Part shown: in pieces, positions 1-8,301 of the stretch | How the letters are laid out: every line of letters starts with the position of its first letter | Position numbering within the stretch: the stretch's first letter is position 1 | Assembly: GCA_013388835.1 (NCBI GenBank) | Contig: JACAEL010000012.1 | Span: forward strand, 1-64,000 | Origin: Candidatus Thorarchaeota archaeon | Lineage (GTDB): Archaea; Asgardarchaeota; Thorarchaeia; Thorarchaeales; Thorarchaeaceae | Reading direction: 5' to 3' | DNA: 64,000 nucleotides | Position numbers and translations under genes: made by a program | The notes under the pieces: generated by a model | Told to the model about the DNA's origin: nothing | The model's database searches: none | The model's input: only the letters and a program-made list of their open reading frames with translations

Positions 1-994
1 CATGCGCCTACCCGGGGCCATATCGCTGCTTGTCGCGTCCTTCATCGGCTAGTCAACCGAGTCATCCTCCAACAGTCGTACAGCGAAACGCAGATCTACT
101 CATGTGACCGGCACAGTATTACCTGCTGCGGTCAAATATGATACACCAAGGAAAGTGTGTACGTATGTTGGTCTCCATCCTCTGCAGTCGCAGCACGGAC
201 TCCTTCAAAGGTGCACAGCACCGGAGTCATGCATTGACCTGTCCTCCAATCGGGACACGCACGCATGCACGCGCAGCCCGTCCGGGCTATTCCCGATGGA
301 TTCCATCACTGGGAGTCACACTGAGCCCGGCAACGGATGGGCCGGGACAGAGCGTATACACATCGAACGACGAGGCGCTGGATGCGCCGTGGGGTTCGGT
401 GGTCGACTCCCTCTGCGAAGCCCCCTGAAGGGGGTCTTGTGGACAATGTGCGCACTCCTACATGGAGAGCGTTTCGGCAGCCACTCGGGCTGCTGATTTA
501 AAGCTTTTCCTGTGTCGAGGTTCACCAGAACAGCAACAACGACCTGACGGAGCCACATGACCGGAGCCAGGGGGCCGCTCACAGCCGTTGTAGAACGCCT
601 TCTCTACTCGACAGGCAAAGCGCAAAACAATCGTATGTTGTGGGACCAAGATAAAGCTTGCGTAAAGACGAGGGGGTTCGTGGGACGACCTGCAGGCGCC
701 CTGCTAGGCCCTGTGACACGCACCTGTGAGGATGGGCCCCCGAGTGATTGCAGAGTCTGGTCCGGGGCATCGGCAAGGTCACAGGCAAGGTCACATTCAG
801 TTCGTGTATGGATTGGCGCCGAACAGTCGACATCAGAAAGTGACACTGTGACGGATCAGACGCTGCGGGCCAGACTGCTAATTGTTCAGATGAGACCGTG
901 AATGCTTGAGTGTGGACGTGAGAGGCTGGACGCTGGTGGCAGGTGGTCTCACCATGAGCGCCAGTCGCAGACACGAACAGAGGGCGCCGATCTA
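1..994. other. Gene-poor stretch, possible RNA or regulatory DNA
   Basis: No reading frame on either strand looks like a protein: the open frames overlap one another, are rich in Cys, His, Arg and Pro, and lack ribosome sites. Three things are visible. An A/T-rich box at 494-503 (gatttaaagc) could serve as a TATA box in either direction. A short hairpin at 421-434 has a CCCCC/GGGGG stem and TGAA loop. A perfect 12-bp tandem repeat lies at 772-795. I could not match RNase P RNA, SRP RNA or a tRNA. The first three bases read ATG on the minus strand, so a gene may start at the window edge and run out of view. Confidence 0.5.
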
Positions 995-1717
995 TCAGTG
1001 TCTGGACGGACGGCTTGACAGTGCATCATTCTGATGTCTCATCAGCTCGGTGATGCCCTTTGAGGCGAGGTCCAACAGCAGGTCAAGACCTCGTCTGTCG
1101 TAGGTGGAACCCTCACCAGTGCCCTGGACTTCCACAAAGTCACTTCCGCGCATCACCACGTTCATATCGACCTGGGCTGATGAGTCTTCCATGTAGCACA
1201 GGTCAAGAAGGTACTCGCCCGCGACAATTCCGACGCTGACGGCAGCGACCTGACCCACCAGGGGCGACTCGCTGATCATGTCCATGTCGGTCATGTACTT
1301 CAGAGCGTCGCAGAGTGCCACGTATGCACCGGTTATCGATGCAGTCCGTGTTCCACCGTCCGCCTGAATGACATCGCAGTCGATGGTGATGGTATGCTCT
1401 CCAATCTTGGTCAGGTCGACCGCGGACCTGAGCGAACGCCCAATCAGTCTCTGGATCTCCTGCTCGCGTCCCCCGGTACGTCCCCTTAAGGTTCGTTGAG
1501 CCGTGGCCCGGGGAAGCATGCTGTACTCGGCAGTGACCCACCCCTTCTCTGCTCCCTCAAGCCAGCTGGGCACGACTTTCTCGACCGTTGCAGTGCAGAT
1601 GACCTTTGTGTCACCTGTGCGAATCAACACAGAGCCCTCGGGGTACTTCAGAAAGCCACGAGTTATCTCCACGGGGCGCAGTTCGTCATTGGCGCGGCCA
1701 TCGACTCGTACCATCAT
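995..1717 (-). CDS. rph: Ribonuclease PH, bacterial type
   Basis: A phosphorolytic 3'-5' exoribonuclease that trims RNA 3' ends, in bacteria those of tRNA precursors. The whole protein follows bacterial RNase PH: the [14 protein letters not shown] block, the [11 protein letters not shown] block, [18 protein letters not shown], and [11 protein letters not shown] with the aspartates of the phosphate/metal site. The archaeal exosome subunit Rrp41 has different residues in these blocks, so this is not Rrp41. The open frame reaches back to GTG 1741, but a TATA-like box at 1745-1752 lies about 30 bp before ATG 1717, so I start there (240 aa, a normal length), probably from a leaderless mRNA. It stands alone, divergent from the ABC operon. 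Confidence 0.9.
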   Translation of the reverse strand: MMVRVDGRANDELRPVEITRGFLKYPEGSVLIRTGDTKVICTATVEKVVPSWLEGAEKGWVTAEYSMLPRATAQRTLRGRTGGREQEIQRLIGRSLRSAVDLTKIGEHTITIDCDVIQADGGTRTASITGAYVALCDALKYMTDMDMISESPLVGQVAAVSVGIVAGEYLLDLCYMEDSSAQVDMNVVMRGSDFVEVQGTGEGSTYDRRGLDLLLDLASKGITELMRHQNDALSSRPSRH

Positions 1718-1744
1718 GTCACCCGGATTGGCACCGCCCACCCG

Positions 1745-1752
1745 CTATTTAA
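1745..1752 (-). promoter_or_regulatory. TATA box for rph
   Basis: TTAAATAG on the minus strand, centred about 30 bp upstream of ATG 1717, the spacing expected for an archaeal leaderless transcript. Confidence 0.5.
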
Positions 1753-1918
1753 CCTCTGTCGCTAGAGGGACTCTGTTGCATACGGAGTCCTAGTCTGTCA
1801 CCACGGGGCTGAAACTAAAAGAGATGAGCTTTCAGGATTTACTCGTGCGAATCGGGCAACACGGTTCCCTCTGCCGACTCCAGACATGACTTCTGCCACA
1901 GAGTCCAAGCGATAGAAT

Positions 1919-1930
1919 AGTATATATATC
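1919..1930 (+). promoter_or_regulatory. TATA box for the ABC/SpoIIM operon
   Basis: The run agtatatatatc is a strong archaeal TATA box. Transcription would start near 1950, just where the 26-bp tandem repeat begins, giving a leader of about 60 nt before the first gene. Confidence 0.6.
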
Positions 1931-1950
1931 CCATCTGTAATCCCTCGCTT

Positions 1951-2002
1951 AGGGATGGTCTAAAGGGAGGCCACCTAGGGATGGTCTAAAGGGAGGCCAC
2001 CC
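1951..2002 (+). repeat. 26-bp tandem repeat in the operon leader
   Basis: Two copies, 1951-1976 and 1977-2002, differ only in the last base; a third partial copy (AGGGATG) follows at 2003. Each unit holds a Shine-Dalgarno-like GGGAGG and the string ATG GTC TAA, a two-codon reading frame. The GGGAGG of copy 1 sits 10 nt before the ATG of copy 2, and that of copy 2 sits 10 nt before ATG 2007, which is out of frame with the first gene (ATG 2014). This could be slippage, or a leader that modulates translation. Confidence 0.85.
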
Positions 2003-2013
2003 AGGGATGCAAT

Positions 2014-2367
2014 ATGAAGAAAGACACAATTCGTGCTCTGGTCGCATTGATGCCTTTGTTTGCCACAATAGTTTCCGGATATCTTGTCCCACTTGTGGCA
2101 CATGGCAGTTTCATCAATGTACTTGTGCAATTCGGCTATATAACACTCAATAGTCAGCCCCCGCTGGCGGTCTTGATTATCATCTTCGGGCCCATTGCGG
2201 GACCTTTGATGTATTATGCGGGCTGGACATGGGGACAGATACAAGCTGTCTATGGATTCTTCGGAGCCGGGGGCGGTTTAATCGCGGCTGTGCTGCTGAT
2301 GTTAGGCATTCCGGGCGGGGCTCCAGTTGCAATTGCTGCAGCGGGATGTGTGACTTTAGCAGAGTGA
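2014..2367 (+). CDS. Small membrane protein, first gene of the ABC operon
   Basis: A 117-residue protein with about three hydrophobic segments (roughly residues 8-30, 50-68 and 82-112) and a glycine/alanine-rich C-terminus. I do not recognise the family. It is the first gene after the TATA box and tandem-repeat leader, 27 bp before the SpoIIM-family gene, so it probably belongs to the same membrane system. The start is uncertain: ATG 2014 lies 17 nt from the nearest GGGAGG, and ATG 2050 in the same frame is possible. Confidence 0.6.
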   Translation: MKKDTIRALVALMPLFATIVSGYLVPLVAHGSFINVLVQFGYITLNSQPPLAVLIIIFGPIAGPLMYYAGWTWGQIQAVYGFFGAGGGLIAAVLLMLGIPGGAPVAIAAAGCVTLAE

Positions 2368-2394
2368 CACTGTAAGGCACGGGGAAGACCTGCG

Positions 2395-2952
2395 TTGTTA
2401 CACGGACAGATGCAAACTGAATCAAGAGTGGCGCTCTTGTTGCTTGCAGGTGGGTTCGTCCATGGTCTGATTTCCGGTGACAAGATACTTGAATCGCCGC
2501 CACAGACCTATCCCAATGCAGCGTCTTCTCCCTGCTTCTCTTTCTCGATAGAACTACTCCTCTCAAACCTTGTCGTAATTGTAGTTCTTGTCATTGGTGG
2601 TTTTCTATTCGCGATGCCGACTATTCTGACTCTCTACACTAATGGGTACGTATGCGGCGTGCTCATGGGTGACGGTATTGCATCTGGCCGCATGTTCGCA
2701 GTCGTTATGGGGGTCTTACCTCATGGCATACTTGAGTTCACCGGAATGTTGGTTGCTGGGGCTGTAGGTCTATCACTGTGTCATGAGATGCTCCGCACCA
2801 TCATACACGACCAGCAACCGAGTACAGAATCAGGGCCAATTGCAGTGCGACGTATAGTTAGACTGGTCTTGGTTTCGGTGCTGCTCATACTCATCGCCGC
2901 TGCGATAGAATGTAATATTACGCCGATGCTCCTTATGGGGGTGCCGACATGA
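2395..2952 (+). CDS. SpoIIM-family (DUF95) membrane protein
   Basis: A multi-pass membrane protein with the SpoIIM/DUF95 hallmarks: a phenylalanine-rich hydrophobic helix, then TNGYVCGVLMGDGIASG and the conserved PHGILEFTGMLVAGAVG block. In Bacillus, SpoIIM is part of the forespore engulfment machinery. Archaeal relatives are uncharacterised and often sit beside ABC transporters. The start is a TTG at 2395 with GGGGA about 9 nt upstream; ATG 2410 is the alternative. The stop overlaps the next gene by 4 bp, so the two are translationally coupled. Confidence 0.75.
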   Translation: MLHGQMQTESRVALLLLAGGFVHGLISGDKILESPPQTYPNAASSPCFSFSIELLLSNLVVIVVLVIGGFLFAMPTILTLYTNGYVCGVLMGDGIASGRMFAVVMGVLPHGILEFTGMLVAGAVGLSLCHEMLRTIIHDQQPSTESGPIAVRRIVRLVLVSVLLILIAAAIECNITPMLLMGVPT

Positions 2953-3656
2953 CAGAGCTCGACAACACTCAAGAAACACAGGTCAAGAACAGCACCAGAC
3001 AGACTCTCAGGGGACAGTTACTCCAAGGAGTCAGAACAGTTCCAAAGGCGTCATTTCGTCCGTTTTCTGCATTCAGTGACTCCTCATGTGACGAGCTGCG
3101 CAGAGGCGTGGCACTCCCGCCTTTGGTCCTTGCTCTCTTGGCTTACTGCTTGATTACGATGTCCATATTCAATTGCGTGCTTGTTCCCCAAGTCAACTCA
3201 GGAGAGATTGAGCTGCCGCAGGGACTTACGTGGGAGTTGTATCTCGCCATCTATTCATGGATACTTCCAATGATGAGTCTGTTCTCTGTGATGTTGACAT
3301 GGTTATCCACGGCTGCAGTCACCTATTTTCTCTGCAGACTATTCGGGCATGAGATTCCTTTCCCGCCTCTATTGACTCTCACTGCTTTTGTACTACTGCC
3401 GGACTTCTGGATTGTTATGCCAATTGCTGGACTGCTGTGGTATGATGCTGGTTTGGTACTGACAGTAGCGGCAAATCTCAGTCTTCCAATCTCAATTGCA
3501 GTGATTCTGTGGCGTACAACCATTCAGTCCAACGTTATTGGATGCTTCTCAGACATAGGCTTCCGGAGATCCTTCCTGATTTCCTTGTTGGGTCAGATTG
3601 CTATCCTCATGGTACTAGGGTTGCCGTTGTCCTCTCCCGGAGCCACTGGAATCTGA
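2949..3656 (+). CDS. Polytopic membrane protein, possibly Yip1-like
   Basis: A 235-residue protein with a polar N-terminus of about 50 residues, a PFSAF motif and five or six hydrophobic segments. The layout (polar head, Pro-Phe near the first helix, five membrane spans) resembles Yip1-domain proteins, which in eukaryotes act in vesicle traffic and in prokaryotes often neighbour ABC exporters. This is pattern likeness only. Its ATG overlaps the SpoIIM stop, and the gene lies 25 bp before the large permease-like gene. Confidence 0.6.
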   Translation: MTELDNTQETQVKNSTRQTLRGQLLQGVRTVPKASFRPFSAFSDSSCDELRRGVALPPLVLALLAYCLITMSIFNCVLVPQVNSGEIELPQGLTWELYLAIYSWILPMMSLFSVMLTWLSTAAVTYFLCRLFGHEIPFPPLLTLTAFVLLPDFWIVMPIAGLLWYDAGLVLTVAANLSLPISIAVILWRTTIQSNVIGCFSDIGFRRSFLISLLGQIAILMVLGLPLSSPGATGI

Positions 3657-3681
3657 TGGATGGAATGAGGGCTGGTGTCAC

Positions 3682-5166
3682 ATGTCATTGACACTTACAA
3701 TCATGTTCGGTCGAGCACCCGATTTGAAGACGGTCGTCGTGGTCGCATGCGTCCTCTCGTTGTTAGGTACGACAGTCTTACTTTTATTCTCCACACTCAT
3801 GCCACCCCTAGTGCTCAGACCACCAAGTGAGGCGCGTACAGCGCTGCTGGAGAGTGTCAATGCGTCATTCTCCTTCGCATCATCTTGGCCCGTTATACTT
3901 GGACTGGGAATTGTGTCTTACATGTTTCCTCGCAAGGAATCAGTTTTTCTCTATGCGAATCATCCGGTAAACGGAAGGAGTCTGTTTCTATCTGCTATTT
4001 ACACAGTTCTCTTGTTGACCCTGCCTGCACCTATACTATATCTCGCTGCTGCAGCGGGGAATGCACATCCCCTCTTGCCAGTCGAACAGAGAGTCGTCTT
4101 TGTCTCCTTCCTTTCGCTCGAACTACTCGCGCTGACCTTGCTGATGGCATCATTGATAGTTGTCCTAATGATAGAGGTTACAAACTCAGAACAACACAGC
4201 AACCTGTGGCGGTCATTGGTGGGGTTTTCTATCCTATTTGTCGCACTGGAAGTGATGGAGCATGTGCTGTCATACGTAGGTACGCCCACTGTTTTAGCAT
4301 ACGGCTACACTATTGACACACTAGTGCTGGGTTCTGTGGAGGTCATGCTGGCATCATTGATGCTCGGGCGTTTCATTCCAATTCAGGCGATAGTTGGACT
4401 CATTCTACTGGTTGCGTCAACAGTCATGGTCATGATGATGGGTGCGGCCCGCGCAGATGCGGTCTTAGAGTCCGCACGAAGAAGTGATGCACCAGCAGCA
4501 GGCAAGATGAAACAAGGTAGCGCCATCCTGACAAGACGAACCCGCCTCGGTCAACCTGGTGCGGTGCTGAAGCTAATGCTACAGAACTACAGAACGTTTG
4601 GAGGACCAGTGGTAGCAGTCGTCATGCTCTGCATCCTTGTTCTATTGGGAGTCCGCTACTTGCCCAGCGGTCCCGCTGAAACCGTTGCTCTGACGCTTGG
4701 ACTTGTCACTTTGACCATGGTCATTCCTCAGCATCTGGCATTCATTACAACCATGGCCGGACGGAACACGCGTCGTCTGTTCTATGAGGCTCCAAACGGC
4801 ACAAGATACTACTTCTTCTTGCAGCTCGTCTGCACTGGTCTCATTTCGCTGTTGGTTGTACTCATAGGCTCATTCTTAGGCCATCTGCTCTTGAGTACAA
4901 CTCTGTCTCTTGAAATGGCAGCTAGACTAGTCAATGTTTTGGTATTCACGGTGGTGCCTCTTGTAGCCATTGGAGTGATTGCAGCCACGCGCTGGCCACC
5001 TGTGTCCATGGAGGATCCACGTATACTAGTCATCACTGGATTCCTCCTGCTGCTAGGACTTCCTGTTGGAGTCTGGCTCTTTCAGACAGAACTCCTGACA
5101 AGGATAGCGGCGACATTCCTAATCTGCGCATTCTCATTTGTCATTATGGAGGTTCGAACCGAATGA
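3682..5166 (+). CDS. Large ABC-2-like membrane protein
   Basis: A 494-residue protein with roughly twelve hydrophobic segments in two halves. A charged cytoplasmic stretch near residues 255-290 links them. Size and layout fit a permease of the ABC-2 superfamily in which two membrane halves are fused, but no diagnostic motif confirms this. The stop overlaps the ATG of the first ATPase gene (ATGA), which argues strongly that this is the partner permease of that ATPase. Confidence 0.65.
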   Translation: MSLTLTIMFGRAPDLKTVVVVACVLSLLGTTVLLLFSTLMPPLVLRPPSEARTALLESVNASFSFASSWPVILGLGIVSYMFPRKESVFLYANHPVNGRSLFLSAIYTVLLLTLPAPILYLAAAAGNAHPLLPVEQRVVFVSFLSLELLALTLLMASLIVVLMIEVTNSEQHSNLWRSLVGFSILFVALEVMEHVLSYVGTPTVLAYGYTIDTLVLGSVEVMLASLMLGRFIPIQAIVGLILLVASTVMVMMMGAARADAVLESARRSDAPAAGKMKQGSAILTRRTRLGQPGAVLKLMLQNYRTFGGPVVAVVMLCILVLLGVRYLPSGPAETVALTLGLVTLTMVIPQHLAFITTMAGRNTRRLFYEAPNGTRYYFFLQLVCTGLISLLVVLIGSFLGHLLLSTTLSLEMAARLVNVLVFTVVPLVAIGVIAATRWPPVSMEDPRILVITGFLLLLGLPVGVWLFQTELLTRIAATFLICAFSFVIMEVRTE

Positions 5167-5906
5167 CGACAGAACCGGAAGTAGTAGCTGTCAGAGCGAC
5201 AGGCCTGACGAAGTCGTTCTCGAATCGTGTGGTTCTCGATATTGACAGACTGCAAGTAACGCGTGGTCAAGTGGTCGGACTGCTCGGTCCAAATGGTGCA
5301 GGGAAAACGACACTGATGCGCATTCTCAAGGGTGGTCTATATCCCACCACTGGCGATGTGGTCATAATGGGGACTAGTCTGAAGAGACGAGCCGACCAGG
5401 TGCGCCAGATGACTGGATTGTCTCCTGAAGAGCCCCAATTGATAGACGCGATGACCGGCGCTGGGTTCCTGCAGCTCATTGTGCACCTCTATCATGTGAA
5501 ACGCAGAGATGCAGATGAGCGCGTGAGTATGTGGGCCAGGTCACTTGGAATGGAAGACCGTCTCAGTCAGACCATCGAGACATATTCGCACGGAATGAGG
5601 AAGCGCCTTGCTCACATGGCGGCATTGGTGCACAATCCGCCTGTGTTACTGCTTGATGAACCAGCCGAGGGTCTAGATCCTGACACTGTTCACGGTGTGA
5701 TCAAGTCACTTACTGCAGGTGCCAGTGAGTGGGGGCAGACAATCATCATGAGCTCGCATCGACTCGACATCGTTGAGAGACACTGTGAACGTGTAATAGT
5801 GCTTAGAGGGGGGCGCATCATAGCAGATGACTCACCAGCTGGGCTCAAGAAGGCTTACAGTACAGAGGCACTTGAGACTGCATACCTCCGAACTGGAGAG
5901 AAGTGA
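5163..5906 (+). CDS. ABC transporter ATPase 1
   Basis: The nucleotide-binding subunit that powers the exporter. All motifs are present: Walker A GPNGAGKTT, a variant signature YSHGMRKRLAHMAAL (SHGMR in place of LSGGQ), Walker B VLLLDEPAEGLDP and the switch histidine in SSHRLD. At 247 aa it is a typical single-domain ATPase of the drug/lantibiotic-export type (CcmA/NatA class). It is coupled to the upstream permease by a 4-bp overlap and precedes the second ATPase by 6 bp. Confidence 0.92.
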   Translation: MTTEPEVVAVRATGLTKSFSNRVVLDIDRLQVTRGQVVGLLGPNGAGKTTLMRILKGGLYPTTGDVVIMGTSLKRRADQVRQMTGLSPEEPQLIDAMTGAGFLQLIVHLYHVKRRDADERVSMWARSLGMEDRLSQTIETYSHGMRKRLAHMAALVHNPPVLLLDEPAEGLDPDTVHGVIKSLTAGASEWGQTIIMSSHRLDIVERHCERVIVLRGGRIIADDSPAGLKKAYSTEALETAYLRTGEK

Positions 5907-5912
5907 AGAGAT

Positions 5913-6845
5913 ATGACTGGCATTAGCATTAGTGTGGACGCGCTCTCATTCTCATATGGTCGAACAAGAGCGCTGGACAATGTTTCGTTCTCCATTGAGC
6001 CCGGGGTCACAGGAATTGTCGGTGTCAACGGCGCAGGAAAGACAACACTGCTGAAGTTGATTCTCGGACTGCTACAACCTCAGAAGGGTCGCGTTCTTCT
6101 TGATGGTTTGCCTGTACATCCTATGAGTAGCGATGTGAGGTCGAGAATTGGTTTTGTCCCTGAGGTTCCCCCTGTTGACAGAGAACTATCTGTCACCGAG
6201 TATACCCGGTTCTTCAAAGGGCTGATGGACGCGTATGGGTTTCCGACACACGACGTGATTGAAACCCTTCGAGTGGTAGGTTTTGCGTCTGTGGAGCACA
6301 GAAACACGGATAGGCTATCAAGAGGAATGATGCAGCGTCTAAGCCTTGCGCAGGCACTCCTTGCGCCGCGGGACCTCCTTGTTCTCGACGAGCCCATGGC
6401 ACATCTTGATCCACTCGGGCGAATTGACTTCAGACGCCTCATGCAGACTCGAGCTGCCGAGGGCGCGACGATAGTCATCTCAACACACATACTCGCAGAC
6501 TTGGAGGCATGCGACAGCATAATGGTCCTCAATCATGGACGTTTGTTATACTCGGGCCCTGTCATGGACCTACGGAGAAAGTACGCGGTATCCGAGGGGT
6601 GCTGGACAATTGAAACGGACCAGCCTGAGGAATTGGCCGCTCAACTGAAGTCTTCATTAGGTGGAGTAAGAGTGGAGCATGTATCAGACTCTGTCTTGAC
6701 AGTCAGAGGAGGCAATGCAGAGATGAAGAGGACCCTCTTCCAGATTCTCTCTCAAGACCATACCATTGAGATTCACCGATTCATTGATGGACTCCCGACA
6801 CTTGAAGACCTGCTGTTACGAATCCTGGAGGCGAAACGAGAGTGA
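5913..6845 (+). CDS. ABC transporter ATPase 2
   Basis: A second export-type ATPase of 310 aa: Walker A GVNGAGKTT, signature LSRGMMQRLSLAQAL, Walker B LLVLDEPMAHLDP, switch histidine in STHILAD. Past the ATPase core, about 90 C-terminal residues form the extra regulatory domain seen in this class. With two ATPases and two permease genes in the operon, the transporter may be a heteromeric complex, or two transporters made together. The stop overlaps the next start (GTGA). Confidence 0.92.
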   Translation: MTGISISVDALSFSYGRTRALDNVSFSIEPGVTGIVGVNGAGKTTLLKLILGLLQPQKGRVLLDGLPVHPMSSDVRSRIGFVPEVPPVDRELSVTEYTRFFKGLMDAYGFPTHDVIETLRVVGFASVEHRNTDRLSRGMMQRLSLAQALLAPRDLLVLDEPMAHLDPLGRIDFRRLMQTRAAEGATIVISTHILADLEACDSIMVLNHGRLLYSGPVMDLRRKYAVSEGCWTIETDQPEELAAQLKSSLGGVRVEHVSDSVLTVRGGNAEMKRTLFQILSQDHTIEIHRFIDGLPTLEDLLLRILEAKRE

Positions 6846-7597
6846 ACGCAAGAGCCATCAGACTGGTCATCTGGAGAGAGATCTTGATTGCCACCAGAAC
6901 GATGCGGTCTGCTCTGAGCGCGTTGCTGACAGTGTTCATGGCGGCCTCAATACTGGCGAGTGTTGCCTATCTCGCGAGCCTTTTCTCCCCAAACGTGCCG
7001 TCTATCTCATTCCTGTACACGTTCATTGCAGGGTTAGCACTGTCACTTGCGCTAGTCTTCATAGCAGTGCTTCAAGTGTCAAGTGTATTCTCTCGGGAAT
7101 ATGAGCGCCGCGTTCACGAGCTGCTCTACATATCCCCCATTGACACACTCAGCCTCGTAGTAGGAAAGTCCATTGCCGCTTTGATTCAAGTCATGTTCTT
7201 GTATATGCCTCTCATAGGGGTCTTTGCAGTTGCACTATGGTTATACCTTGGACTGTCCATCGATGCCGTTTCAATGGTCTTACTTGTGATGGCACATCTA
7301 GCCACACTGACTTCGATAACTGTGACTGTAGTACTCTGTTCGCTGCTGTGTCGCCGTGATCTGACCTCTGTTGTATGTTCAACGGTAGCACTCTACATAC
7401 TGATGGGCCTCGGCAACGTGGAGTCCGTAGGTTATCTCTCCCCATTCACATTCGTCAATCGTTTCTCTCGAGCAGTACTTGATGGCAGTATCAGCCTAGT
7501 TGATGTTGGTGCCTTCGTCTTCGTGTGTTTCTATATCATACTCCTCGTAGCTGCAATGGTGATACTCCTTGACAGAAGACGAGCATATATCCTCTGA
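6842..7597 (+). CDS. ABC-2 type permease
   Basis: A 251-residue membrane protein with six hydrophobic segments and, after the second, SREYERRVHELLYISPIDTLS. That is the cytoplasmic coupling segment typical of ABC-2 permeases (heading REYERG-like, then a short helix). It is the last gene of the operon and starts with a GTG overlapping the stop of ATPase 2. No clear terminator is visible after it. Confidence 0.85.
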   Translation: MNARAIRLVIWREILIATRTMRSALSALLTVFMAASILASVAYLASLFSPNVPSISFLYTFIAGLALSLALVFIAVLQVSSVFSREYERRVHELLYISPIDTLSLVVGKSIAALIQVMFLYMPLIGVFAVALWLYLGLSIDAVSMVLLVMAHLATLTSITVTVVLCSLLCRRDLTSVVCSTVALYILMGLGNVESVGYLSPFTFVNRFSRAVLDGSISLVDVGAFVFVCFYIILLVAAMVILLDRRRAYIL

Positions 7598-7679
7598 TAC
7601 GCCACAGCTACGACTTGTCAAAGCGCGGCTGAGAACTGCAAGAATATGACAATCGCTCAGTGAATTGGTCGAAGTTTCT

Positions 7680-7901
7680 CTATGAGTGTAGGAGTGAACT
7701 AAGGGGCAGTGTGGAGTGCTCTGTGTCAAAAAGTCGCTCTATCAGCCGTCTGGACTCCTCGACTCCGTACTCACTGCTTAGCTGCTCCAGCCGTTTCACC
7801 TCGCTGTGAAGTCGCTTCCTTGTTCTCTCTATCACCTCTCGGTCATGCATGTTTCTGAGAGGCGCGCCATCCTTCAGCATCCGCCTCATAATCACTATCA
7901 T
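7680..7901 (-). CDS. Small charged helical protein
   Basis: A protein of about 73 residues, rich in Arg, Glu and Leu, that would form one long amphipathic helix or helical hairpin. I do not recognise it. The ATG at 7901 lies about 29 bp downstream of a TATA-like gatatcatat (about 7926-7935), which fits a leaderless mRNA; an in-frame TTG at 7913 is the alternative. Codon use looks like its neighbours. It is convergent with the ABC operon. Confidence 0.4.
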   Translation of the reverse strand: MIVIMRRMLKDGAPLRNMHDREVIERTRKRLHSEVKRLEQLSSEYGVEESRRLIERLFDTEHSTLPLSSLLHS

Positions 7902-7913
7902 CCTTCTTGCCAA

Positions 7914-8301
7914 CGATATCGTGCCATATGATATCCCCTCCTCACTCGAACATGCCTGTGAAACTCAGTCCTTCAGAGCCTGATGACGAGCTCAGGTCGT
8001 GACGTACACACTGTAGTAGTTCATAGATAGACGACGCGGCCCGGCCGTACTATACCTCAGAGTGTTACAGTCATGGCGTTCTCAATAAGGCCATCGACTC
8101 TGATTCAGTTACATGAGTGTTCATGACCAGTTACGCATGGCTTGGGCTGACGCAGAGGGTGGCGTTCAGTGTCCGCACTCGGTGCAGATCAGACAACGCA
8201 GGCTCCTCTGACGACTCCGGACTTGAGTTCAGCAACAGAGTCAGTCACCACAGATAGTTTTAATGTACAATGCGACCCTATTCTGACTACTCATCACACG
8301 A
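7914..8301. other. Intergenic region with promoter for the nucleotidyltransferase
   Basis: No protein frame is supported. The useful element is a TATA-like TTTTAATG at 8257-8264 on the plus strand, which would start transcription near 8287, about 15 nt before ATG 8302. The left edge carries the likely promoter of the small minus-strand gene. Confidence 0.45.

Noticed and set aside
104-901. Several overlapping open frames of 90-130 codons on both strands
   Set aside because: They lack ribosome sites, overlap each other and have unnatural composition rich in Cys, His, Arg and Pro.
7975-8040. A TGATGA string resembling box C of a C/D guide RNA
   Set aside because: No box D (CTGA) follows at the right distance, and no terminal stem is visible.
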